This document shows, piece by piece, positions 24,492-33,400 of a stretch of DNA of 64,000 nucleotides. The stretch is taken from contig JAUIAP010000019.1 of assembly GCA_030425205.1 (NCBI GenBank), forward strand, positions 62,001 through 126,000, in the 5' to 3' direction. How positions within the stretch are numbered: the stretch's first letter is position 1; each line of letters starts with the position of its first letter. The notes below the pieces were generated by a model. The model was not told where the DNA came from. It was given only the letters and a program-made list of their open reading frames with translations, and did no database searches. Both the position numbers and the translations under genes were made by a program. The DNA is from Anaerolineae bacterium (GTDB taxonomy: Bacteria > Chloroflexota > Anaerolineae > Promineifilales > Promineifilaceae).

Positions 24492-25348
24492 TTACGCCGA
24501 TCTGCGTTTTGGCTCAACGATTCGTCGATACGTTGCTGGGCGACGCTGCTGCATCAATGGGAACAGGTCGCGCCATTGACGCATATGTCAGCATCCAGAT
24601 CGGCGACAATCACTTCGGTTTGGTCACGACTGGCTTGGGCGATGATTTTGCCCGCTGGGTCACAGATGAAGCTGCTGCCGTAGAACGTCACGCCCTCTTT
24701 GCCAATGCGGTTGGCGGCGGCTACATAAACGCCATTGGCAACTGCGTGACCGCGCATGACTGTCTGCCATGCTTCGGCCGAATCGAAATCGGGGGCTGCT
24801 GGCTCCGACCCAATCGCCGTTGGGTAAAAGATGAACTCCGCTCCGTTCAGCGCACAAATCCGCGCCATTTCGGGAAACCACTGATCGTAACAGGTCGGGA
24901 CGGCCATCTTAACACCCGCCACATCGTGAATGGGATATTGATCCGAGCCGCCAAAATAGTAATCTTCATAGTAGCCCGTCCCTTGCGGAATATGCACTTT
25001 GCGCGTGAAGCCAAGCAGTTCGCCACTGGGGTCATAGATAGTCGCCGTGTCCCAGAATCGACCATCGTCGCCGCGCTCAAACAAGCTGCCGACCAAGAAA
25101 ACGCCGTTGTCCTTGGCAAGTTGGCTAAAGACGCGATCTGATTCGCCACCGCGCAATGGTTCGGCATGGTCGAAGTTTGTGTCGTCTTTTTGGCTGGCGA
25201 AATAGGGGGAGAGGGTGAACTCTTGCAAGCAGACGATTTCGGCCGAATTCTCCGCCGCCTCAGTCACAAGATCACGCATCTTGGCAATCATCGCGGCACG
25301 ACTGCCCGCCCAATCCGTTTGAATAATGGCAACTCGACTGTTTTTCAT
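24492..25348 (-). pseudogene. Nitrilase-superfamily amidohydrolase with a C-terminal frameshift
   Basis: The main frame (25348 down to ~24554) encodes a carbon-nitrogen hydrolase with the full triad: Glu43 in LQEFTLSPYF, Lys117 in TRKVHIPQG and Cys153 in PTCYDQWFPE. It resembles N-carbamoylputrescine amidase. After ADLDADI the frame leaves family sequence (CVNGATCSH, stop). In the next frame from about 24585 the expected end appears, MRQWRDLFPLMQQRRPATY, stopping at 24492. One lost base near 24584-24587 explains this. The product would lack its usual C-terminus but keep all catalytic residues, so activity is possible; a sequence error is the other explanation. Confidence 0.75.
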
Positions 25349-25487
25349 GATGGCTCATTTTATACGATATTAGCCGACAGTCACGACGCCTCTGGAATTA
25401 ACACATGGGTTGACGTATCATTCCTGAGTAAGCGGGATTTATACCTATTCAACACCGTCACTTGCACCCCGCACTGAGAACCTAACG

Positions 25488-26120
25488 ATGCTTCATATTG
25501 ACATTTATCACGATATTGCCTGACCGTTTTGCCGCATTGGTAAGCGGCATTTGCAGCGGTCGCTGCAACAGTGGGAAGGTGACGCTGTTACCGTTGCCTA
25601 CAAACCCTTCTTTCTCGATCCCACCATTCCTGCCGAGGGCGTTGATTTTATGCCCTACATGCAGAAAAAAGGGGGTGGCAACATCGCGCCAGAACAGTTC
25701 TTTGCTGGGCCACGTCAGATGGGTCTACAAAGTGGGTTGATCTTCAACTTCACAGATATTTCAAAAGCACCCAATACGCTGTTAGCGCATACCCTCATCA
25801 CAGTCGCTCCGAAAGATAAGCAAGCGGCTCTCATCGATGCGATTTACGCCGCGTTTTTTGAGCATGGACAAGACGTGGGCGACAAAGACACACTGCTCAA
25901 GTTAGCAGAGGATGTGGGACTCAATCGTGACGAGATGGCACGCGGTTTGACCGATCCAGCTGTTCAGGCACAAGTCAAAGCTGAGGCTCAGCAGGCGCAT
26001 CAGCTAGGCGTGAGCGGCGTTCCGTTTTTTGTCATTAACCAAAAGTACGCTTTTAGCGGCGCACAATCCCCCGAAACGATGACACAAATTTTGGAACAGG
26101 TTTCGAGCATGCAGCGTTGA
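25488..26120 (+). CDS. FrnE/DsbA-like oxidoreductase, candidate selenoprotein (UPFC motif)
   Basis: Read from ATG 25488, the frame is MLHIDIYHDIA-UGA-PFCRIGKRHLQ and continues to 26120 (210 residues counting UGA as an amino acid). The UGA at 25521-25523 is codon 12, exactly where family members have the first Cys of CPxC; the second, Cys15, is present. Hairpins suited to selenocysteine insertion follow. The rest is typical FrnE/DsbA: YKPFFLDPTIPAEG, a helical insert, and GVSGVPFFVINQKYAFSGAQ with the cis-proline. A cytoplasmic disulfide or selenenylsulfide exchange role is expected. If UGA is a true stop, only a piece lacking the redox centre could start downstream. Selenocysteine is inferred; the sel genes are not here. 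Confidence 0.65.
25530..25568 (+). promoter_or_regulatory. Candidate bacterial SECIS element
   Basis: Two adjacent hairpins follow the UGA. TGCCGC (25530-25535) pairs with GCGGCA (25544-25549) around ATTGGTAA. TTGCAG (25551-25556) pairs with CTGCAA (25563-25568) around CGGTCG, whose GGU resembles the SelB-binding loop of E. coli fdhF. The second loop begins 34 nt after the UGA, within the usual 16-37 nt range. Codon choice here also has to encode conserved residues, so folding may be partly fortuitous. Confidence 0.5.
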
Positions 26121-26301
26121 TGTAAATGAGAGTGGGGTTGTTCTGCCGCAGTCGTTTACCTTTAAAGATGTTTCCAACTCGTCTGATTACGTCATATAGG
26201 TCTCCTAACTAAATTGGCGATGCGCTCTACCTCATCAAGTATTAGCAACCGCAATCGGTATCAATTTCTGTTTCAGAATTTACGCCTCTCGCAATATCAT
26301 G

Positions 26302-27273
26302 CTATATCCAGCGACGAACCCGCCTGGTATAGCGTTGATACGCCACGCCAAACGTTTCGCTCAAATAATCTTCCTCTAGCCGCACCTGAATCTGTATCAT
26401 CACGTCCCCCAACACCCACAGCAGCAGCGTGAATGCGGTCGGCAGCAGGAGAAACAGGCCAAGAAAGGCAAAACGCATGCCCAAGAAGATCGGGTTGCGC
26501 GAATAGCGGAAGATGCCAGCCGTGACCAGCTCGCTTTTCTGTCCCACATCAATGCCAATGCGCCACGCTGATCCCATCTGAACTTGGGCGATGACGACGA
26601 TGACAAAGGCGATTAACAATAGACTCCAGCCGAGCAGATGCAACGGCGACCATGCCAGCCATGCGATGGGAACGAGGTAGGGTCGCGCAGAAACAAAGAG
26701 CGCGTTGCTGAGCAGCACAAGCGCAATGCCCGCAAAGACGGCGCGAAATACGTTGGAGGCAAGTCCGTGAACGCCTTCGGTGTGGTACTGCGTCAGCGCA
26801 TTCACGCCTGAGAGCCGCCAAACGCGATAAGCTCGCCAACCGACGGCGATAGCTAGAAAAAGGAGGTAGTAACTCGCAAGTAACCAGGGAGATGTCAACA
26901 TATCCATAAGCTTGATTGGAACGGCGATGGCAAACTCGTGGCTGCCGCAAACGATGTCGCCATCGGCCGAAATAACATCATATTGAACGGTGTAGACCCC
27001 CTGTGGCAGGGGTGGCAATGTTGTTGCCAGCAGATCGTTAGACACTTGCTGCTGTGGTAACGCAATCACCTTAAAGTTGTCAGCCAAAAGCCGCACGTTG
27101 CTGAGTGGGCTGATGGGTTGGTCAAATGTCAGCCTCAACTCGCTAGGGTAGAAATCGAGCGTGCGACCGATGGCAGGATCGGCCGAAATCAACTGGGCGT
27201 GTGCCGACAACCGCAGCGCGTACAGCGACCCGATCAGTGCTAGCAGCACGCCAAACCATTTCCAGTTACTCAC
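26302..27273 (-). CDS. CopC-domain/isoprenylcysteine-methyltransferase-like membrane fusion
   Basis: A 323-residue protein from the GTG at 27273, overlapping the ATPase stop by 8 bp. Residues ~1-25 form a signal/anchor; ~26-115 are CopC-like (AQLISADPAIGRTLDFYPSELRLTFDQP, then YDVISADGDIVCGSHEFAI). The usual second metal His of SADGH is Asp here. About six membrane helices follow, ending in an ICMT/PEMT-type domain with RYSRNPIFLGMRFAFLG and a YQRYTRRVRRW tail. Coupling to a metal ATPase points to periplasmic metal handling with a modifying or sensing membrane part; the true reaction is unknown. Confidence 0.7.
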   Translation of the reverse strand: MSNWKWFGVLLALIGSLYALRLSAHAQLISADPAIGRTLDFYPSELRLTFDQPISPLSNVRLLADNFKVIALPQQQVSNDLLATTLPPLPQGVYTVQYDVISADGDIVCGSHEFAIAVPIKLMDMLTSPWLLASYYLLFLAIAVGWRAYRVWRLSGVNALTQYHTEGVHGLASNVFRAVFAGIALVLLSNALFVSARPYLVPIAWLAWSPLHLLGWSLLLIAFVIVVIAQVQMGSAWRIGIDVGQKSELVTAGIFRYSRNPIFLGMRFAFLGLFLLLPTAFTLLLWVLGDVMIQIQVRLEEDYLSETFGVAYQRYTRRVRRWI

Positions 27274-29680
27274 GCAATCGGTAGCCCAACAGACGCAATG
27301 CGTTGAGAACAACGATAATCGTGCTGCCCTCATGTAAGATGACTGCACCGCTTAACTGGATCAACCCTGTCACCGATGTGACGATCAACAGCCCAATTAC
27401 GCCCAACGAAACGGCGAGATTCTGCTGGATGTTGCGGCGACTGGCGCGGCTCAGACCAACCGCAAACGGTAATTTGCTCAGATCGTCAGCCATCAATGCA
27501 ATATCGGCCGTTTCCAACGCCACCGCCGTTCCCGCACCACCCATTGCAATCCCAACCGTCGCCGTCGTCAAGGCGGGGGCGTCGTTCACGCCGTCCCCCG
27601 TCATCGCAATTTCACCATATGCGGCTTCTAACTCGCGGATCGCTTCTAGCTTCTGCTCTGGCAACAGTTCGGCGCGGATGTCGGTTAACCCCAACGCTTT
27701 TCCGACCTGCTGCGCCACGTCGTCGTTGTCGCCCGTCAGCATGACGAGATGTTTGACACCCAGATCGCGCAACTGTGCCAGCGTCGCCTTCGCCTGTGGG
27801 CGCGGCGTATCTGCCATCCCGAGCACGCCGACAAATTGGTTATCGTAGCTAATCGCCATCGTCGTGCGTCCAGACTGTTCGAGTCGTTCAATCGTTTCGC
27901 GCACGGTTTGGTCTTGTGGATGGTCAGGATTTTCAGCAAACAGCTTCCAGTTGCCGATTTGTACCGTCTTGCCGTCAATCGCGCTTGCAATGCCCCGTCC
28001 CGCGATGTTGGTGAGCGCGTCTGCATTGCCCATCGCAACCCCCTCGCGCTCGACATGCTCAACGACCGCTTTTGCCAACGGGTGGTTCGACTGCTGCTCC
28101 ACTGAGCCGACGATTCGCAACAAATCGCGCTCACTCGCGCCATTGAATGTCACCGTATCGGTCACGCCAAACTCTCCTGCCGTCAGCGTTCCCGTCTTGT
28201 CGAACGCCATCACTTGAGAGCGTCCCAAATTTTCGAGATGAACACCGCCCTTGATTAGCACACCATTACGTGCGGCACGCGCAATGCCAGAGAGAACAGA
28301 TGCGGGTGTGCCAATCGCCAGCGCACACGGCGACGCAGCGACAAGCAATAGCATGGCGCGATAAAAACTGTCGCGCAATTCCATCCAGCCAAACAGCGGC
28401 GGCAACACGATCACAAGCAGCGTAATAATCAGCACGGCTGGCACAAAGCGGCTGGTGAAGCGTTGGGTGAACTGTTGGGTCGGGCTTTGCTGTCCCTGTG
28501 CTTCGGCAACCAACTGCATGACACGAGCCAGCGTGTTGTCTTTTGCCAATTTGGTTACGCGCACGTCTAACGCCTGATCTTGGTTGATCGTGCCTGCAAA
28601 CACCTCGTCGCCAATCGTTTTAGAAACGGGGACGCTTTCACCCGTGATCGGGCTTTGGTCGATATTGCTACTACCGCGCTCGACTGCACCATCAACTGGC
28701 ACGCGGTCGCCGGGACGCACAACGACGACATCATCAAGTTGCAGATTTTCAACGGGAACTTCTTCGATGCCTGCTGCCGTTTTGCGCTGGGCGACGCTGG
28801 GCATGAGTTCGCCCAATGCGTTGACGGCGTTTCGCGCTCGTTCCAGTGCGTAATGTTCCCCCGCATGACCGAGTGCAAATAGAAAGAGCAGAAACGCGCC
28901 TTCGCCAAATTCGCCCAAGAGCGCGGCTCCCGCAGCGGCGGCCAGCATCAGCACGTCGGTGTCAAACTTGCCTTTGAGTAGGGCGGGAATTGCGTGTGTT
29001 GCCACGTCGTACCCACCCGCAGCGTAGGCGAGTAGATAGAAGATCGTCGAGACGGTGGGAGAGAAGCCGAAGAAGCGTTCGCCCAGAAAACCCAAGAGCA
29101 AAAACAAGCCTGCAAAGGCGATCAGGATAAATGTCCATCGCTCTTGCATCCAATGGGGCAAGAATGTGGGCGCACTGCCGTGACCGTGATCGTCGTGTGA
29201 GTCATCGTGGTCGTGGTCATGGTCGCTGTGGTCATCGGCCGAAAATCGCGCCCCAAAGCGATTGAGCGTCTGTCCAATGGCGGCACGATCCGTCTGTTCG
29301 CTGTCGTAGGCAATTGAGAGCGTGCCAGAGGCGTAGTTGGCAGTGGCGTGGAGAACCCCTTTTTGTTGGGCGAGTTGGTCTGAGAGGGTGGTGGCGGAAT
29401 CGGCCGAATCCAGCCCCACGAATCCCCACTCCTCATGTCGATACTGCTGTGTAAACGCGCTGCCCGTCTCTTTTGCCATCCGCTCGACCGAACTGAGCGT
29501 CAGCAGATTAGGATCGTAGTGGATGCAAAGTTGCGGTTGCACGTCGTCGGTGATGTGAACGCGCTGCACGCCGCGCCGATGTTGCAGCATTGTCGTCAAC
29601 TGCTGCAAGCAGTGGTCGCGCTCATCAGGTAGTTCAGGGGCAATTAAGGGAATATCGAGTTGAATGGTTTGTTCTGTCAT
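27266..29680 (-). CDS. P1B-type heavy-metal ATPase (ZntA-like)
   Basis: An 804-residue pump. The two N-terminal HMA-like folds (~10-75, ~85-145) lack the CXXC metal-binding pair; a His/Asp-rich stretch (~150-172) may bind metal instead. Then come the actuator TGES, AASPCALAIGTP (the SPC of P1B-2 zinc/cadmium/lead pumps), phosphorylated Asp in FDKTGTLT, HPLAKAVVEH, MTGDGVNDAPAL, and a last helix with HEGSTIIVVLNALRLL. It exports Zn2+, Cd2+ or Pb2+ at the cost of ATP. It is the main gene of an ArsR-headed operon. Confidence 0.92.
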   Translation of the reverse strand: MTEQTIQLDIPLIAPELPDERDHCLQQLTTMLQHRRGVQRVHITDDVQPQLCIHYDPNLLTLSSVERMAKETGSAFTQQYRHEEWGFVGLDSADSATTLSDQLAQQKGVLHATANYASGTLSIAYDSEQTDRAAIGQTLNRFGARFSADDHSDHDHDHDDSHDDHGHGSAPTFLPHWMQERWTFILIAFAGLFLLLGFLGERFFGFSPTVSTIFYLLAYAAGGYDVATHAIPALLKGKFDTDVLMLAAAAGAALLGEFGEGAFLLFLFALGHAGEHYALERARNAVNALGELMPSVAQRKTAAGIEEVPVENLQLDDVVVVRPGDRVPVDGAVERGSSNIDQSPITGESVPVSKTIGDEVFAGTINQDQALDVRVTKLAKDNTLARVMQLVAEAQGQQSPTQQFTQRFTSRFVPAVLIITLLVIVLPPLFGWMELRDSFYRAMLLLVAASPCALAIGTPASVLSGIARAARNGVLIKGGVHLENLGRSQVMAFDKTGTLTAGEFGVTDTVTFNGASERDLLRIVGSVEQQSNHPLAKAVVEHVEREGVAMGNADALTNIAGRGIASAIDGKTVQIGNWKLFAENPDHPQDQTVRETIERLEQSGRTTMAISYDNQFVGVLGMADTPRPQAKATLAQLRDLGVKHLVMLTGDNDDVAQQVGKALGLTDIRAELLPEQKLEAIRELEAAYGEIAMTGDGVNDAPALTTATVGIAMGGAGTAVALETADIALMADDLSKLPFAVGLSRASRRNIQQNLAVSLGVIGLLIVTSVTGLIQLSGAVILHEGSTIIVVLNALRLLGYRLRE

Positions 29681-29769
29681 GATCTATTTTGTTGCAGCGA
29701 TAAAGCACCGCACTTGCTTACGGTTGGTTTGCGGATCGGTTGTTGGACGTGAAAGTGGGAAAGGGCGGG

Positions 29770-30045
29770 TTATGCGGGGGGTCGCAACCGTGGGGGTGTG
29801 ACAAAATGCCACGTATTCAAATAGTCTGACTTTGCGCTCGTTTGCGCTGTCGTTGTGACCGTATCAATCGCTTGAGACAACAACGCAAAATTGCCGTGGA
29901 GAATAGAATCCTCCTCTGCCTCCAATGTCGTCACACAATCTGATGCAACCACATCACAGAACGCATCGTTGACATGATGCGCGACAATCCCGCCAAAAAT
30001 TAGCAGATTGAACAGGAAAAGCAGGTAAACGTGACGGTTAGCCAT
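29770..30045 (-). CDS. Small secreted or membrane-anchored protein in the metal operon
   Basis: About 91 residues from ATG 30045 (MANRHVYLLFLFNLLIFGG). The first 22 residues are a hydrophobic signal. The mature part has two cysteines (FCDVV, DCVTTLEAEEDS) and several His, Asp and Glu residues that could bind metal. I recognise no family. The start overlaps the ArsR gene's end by 8 bp, and the ATPase gene follows, so co-expression is likely. A periplasmic metal-binding accessory is a guess. Confidence 0.5.
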   Translation of the reverse strand: MANRHVYLLFLFNLLIFGGIVAHHVNDAFCDVVASDCVTTLEAEEDSILHGNFALLSQAIDTVTTTAQTSAKSDYLNTWHFVTPPRLRPPA

Positions 30046-30337
30046 GTTGCACATGATCTAACCCACAGCGGAACAACTCAGCGATATGCGCATCGTCGAG
30101 CATGTAAAAAACGCGCCGTCCTTCCTTGCGCGTTCGCACAAGTCGCATTTGGCGCAAATGGCGCAAATGATGGGAAGTCGCAGATTCGCTGATCCCCGCT
30201 TGTTCCGCCAATGCGCCCACGTTCTGCTCGCCTTCAACAAGGGCGGCTAACATTTGGATGCGGCTGGTGTCGCCCAATGCGCGGAATAGTTCGGCGAGTT
30301 CAGCGGCGGTTTGTTCTTCGACGAATGTTTTTATCAT
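30038..30337 (-). CDS. ArsR/SmtB-family metal-sensing repressor
   Basis: A 99-residue winged-helix regulator. LFRALGDTSRIQMLAAL and LAEQAGISESATSHHLRHLRQMRLVRTRKEGRRVFYML form the DNA-binding core. The last helix DDAHIAELFRCGLDHVQHG carries the Asp, His and His ligands of the SmtB/ZiaR alpha-5 zinc site. It would repress the operon (this gene, the small protein, the ATPase and the CopC fusion) until zinc or a related metal binds. An operator-like repeat lies directly upstream. Confidence 0.9.
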   Translation of the reverse strand: MIKTFVEEQTAAELAELFRALGDTSRIQMLAALVEGEQNVGALAEQAGISESATSHHLRHLRQMRLVRTRKEGRRVFYMLDDAHIAELFRCGLDHVQHG

Positions 30338-30365
30338 TGAATACCTGCATAGTTGTTCATATATT
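30338..30365 (-). promoter_or_regulatory. SmtB/ArsR-type operator candidate
   Basis: TGAATA (30338-30343) and TGTTCA (30354-30359) form an imperfect inverted repeat in an AT-rich context right at the ArsR start, like the TGAA(C/T)A...TGTTCA sites of SmtB/ZiaR repressors. The gap to the divergent STAND gene is only 134 bp, so both directions could be affected. Confidence 0.45.
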
Positions 30366-30471
30366 TTTGGGATTATACAATCGTTGAGAAATTTGGCAAT
30401 GGGTTAGGAAAAGCCGCTAGATCACGCACAACTGAGATGCGGAACATTACATCATAAGATAAACTGCAAGA

Positions 30472-33400
30472 ATGGCAATCAAACAGAAAAAGCAAGGCCG
30501 CAACGCTCCCTGCCAATGTGGATCCGGCGAAAAGTACAAAAAGTGCTGTCTGATCACGAAAAATCCCCCTCTTCCTCAACGTCCACGGGAACATGAGATC
30601 GACACGGAAGCCGTGCGACATATCGAACAACAACTGCCCGCTGCATGGACAACGCGAGAGCAAAAGGCAGACTATGGCAAGGATATATGGGTAGAAATTT
30701 TTGTCAGCGGCCTAGCAACCTCGAATGTTTTTCACATTCAGTCAAAGGGAAAAGAGAAGTTCAAATTGGTGCGCGACCAGAAAATAGCATTGCCAATTCC
30801 CATCTCAACATTAAATTACCTAGAAGGACATGTGGCTCCAAGCATGATTGTTGTCTACAGTGTAGCAGAAAGACGTGCGTGCTATCTCTGGGTTCGACCT
30901 TATATTCAAACCGTATTGGATAAACAAGACCCAACTTGGCGTAACACAGCAGGTGACTCGACGATTACGCTGCATATTCCATATGAGAATGTCCTAGATT
31001 TAGCTGCGTCTGCCTCCATTCATCAATATGTCGAAACGATGCGGCAAAAAATGCTTCATGCCTCGACAAGCGTGAGTGCAATCACGTCAACTTTTATTAG
31101 CATCACACATCGCCCAACAATCCTGTCTGCTCGACTCAATCATCCAAACATTACACAGTTGCTCTCTCGCCCTTTGTTGGCTGACAAAATTTGGGAAACA
31201 GTCGAGAACCAAACGGTATTTCTGCACGCTGATGCGGGGTATGGCAAAACATGGTTGGTTCACGAAATTGCCACAACGTTTATGGGCGAGTCGTTTATAT
31301 GGTACACGTTTGATTCAGGAGTGAGAGACTCAACACAATTTCTCAAAGAGCTAGTGCAAGGTTTTCATACTCGATTTCACGTCGGGGACAGGACGCTTAC
31401 CTATCTGTTCGATAATCCTGAAAAATGTACTGTAGAAGAGGCAACCGCGTTGTTCATAGATGAGCTTGTGACGGGGCAAAAAGAAATGCTGATGATTGTG
31501 GAAGACATCCATCTGGCAACGACCGAAATGGGCATCGTATTGCAACAGTTGGTCAAAAATCGTCCGAACTCTCTAAAAATCCTGCTCACATCACGCAGTC
31601 CGCTCCCTTTTCCAACTGCTAAGTTAATGAGCGAACGAAAGATAAAGAGCTACGATCATGCCGCTATTGCCTTTACCGATCAAGATGTTGAGCTGTACGC
31701 ACGGCAAAGTTTGGGATTGCCACTCACCGTCGCGCAGATGCAAAAACTATTAAGGCGGACAGGTAACTGGATTGCTGCACTTGCGCTTGCATTCGATGCA
31801 GTTGAAGGACGCTCCGAGTCAGATGTTTTGACGTTGCTTGAGCGTATGGATCGTTGTAACGACAGCATCTACGATTTCTTTGCAGAGGAAGTGTATAGTC
31901 AAAAATCTGCCGATGTCCAGCACCTACTAAAAAGAATATCGCTCATCCATCGCATCGACAACGCAGTAGTAAATCGACTGACACAATTCTCTGATGGCGG
32001 ATTACAACTGCGAACGCTTTCGCGGCATAATACGTTTCTGCATCCCGACAGTCAGCAGCATTATAAGCTACATACACTTTTTGCTGATTTCTTGAAAATG
32101 CGCTTTCTTGAAGAGGAGGGGCTGCGAAGCATCAAATCCACTCACGCCGATTTAGCCTTATATTACCAAGAAATAGAGGAATGGATAACCGCAATCGAAC
32201 ACGGAATCAAGGGAGAGAACTATAAAATTGCTACAGAGAGCTTAGAGCAAGTCGCGGCGACAGCAAACAATTTGGGTTACTCACGGATGATATTGGAATT
32301 TGCGGGTGAAATCCCCATCGAGAGTTTGAGGAAATCGGCAGAAACATGTGAAGCAGTCGCTATTGCAGCTTTCCAAACGTCAAACTTTAGCACCGCACGA
32401 ACTTACCTCAAGTATGCCAAAGAGAGTTTGGGGCAAGGTAGAGATGTGGATGCAGCACGGTTAAAGTTCTTGGATGCTGAACTGCAATATCAAACAAAAC
32501 AAATCGAGTTGCCCACCTTTGTTGCTATCTGTGAGGATGCAGCAGCGGTCTGCTACACACATAACGAATACCTAGTCGGCTGTCAAATAGAGCTGCGAAT
32601 CATCGACAGCCGACCGCAGCTTTTAGCTTGGAACAGGGATGATTCCATAGATGAACTGTCTGCATTAGAGAGACAGTGTTTCCGACTGGTTCAACGTGTC
32701 GAGAGTTTGGGCAAAGAGTTTCAATTAATTCACGCAAAGGCACTCGCACTACAAGCGCATCTTCAATATTTCCTGCTATTTCTACAAACTGGCAGGGATG
32801 TAGATACATTCGAATTTCGCTCTATGATGGGGTTTGGGCAAACAGACGCTATCTCAGATCAACTAATTTATCGCTTGATCCGTGAGTTGCCGCCAATTCA
32901 AAAATTGATTGAATTGGCTCTTACGCTTGCTCAAGACAATAAGCTGCATCAGGCATTTATTCAACTGCGTTATTTAAGGGATCAGGCAGGATTTCTTTCC
33001 AGCTTAAAGCTACGAGCGAAAATGAAAATCTCTAGTGAAATTGCTTCAGAACAGCTACTCAACGTTGAGATGATTGATCAGCTACAAGGCTCCTTTCTTC
33101 AACAAATTGAAGCGTGCAGACAAGTCTTTGTTCACTATCATACATGGGGAGGTGTTGTGGGCTGTTACTGTATCGCCGCCAAGATTTACAACTCACTCGG
33201 ACAATTAGAGCGGCAAAAAGAGTTAGCTACAGAAGCTTTGTCTATTTGCATTAATCATAATTTGGCTAGAACAATGGAGGAAGCACAGCAGATTCTCGAC
33301 GGCTACGATAGTTTTTCCCACATTTTTGCCGAGGCTAGTAAGAAAATATCCGTGGGTAGCGTTGCCACTTGGGATGAAGAATTTAAGCGTGGTTTTACCC

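Noticed and set aside
24308..24517. 69-codon minus-strand open frame beyond the nitrilase gene
   Set aside because: It overlaps the frameshifted nitrilase tail, which has clear family sequence in another frame, and has no recognisable content.
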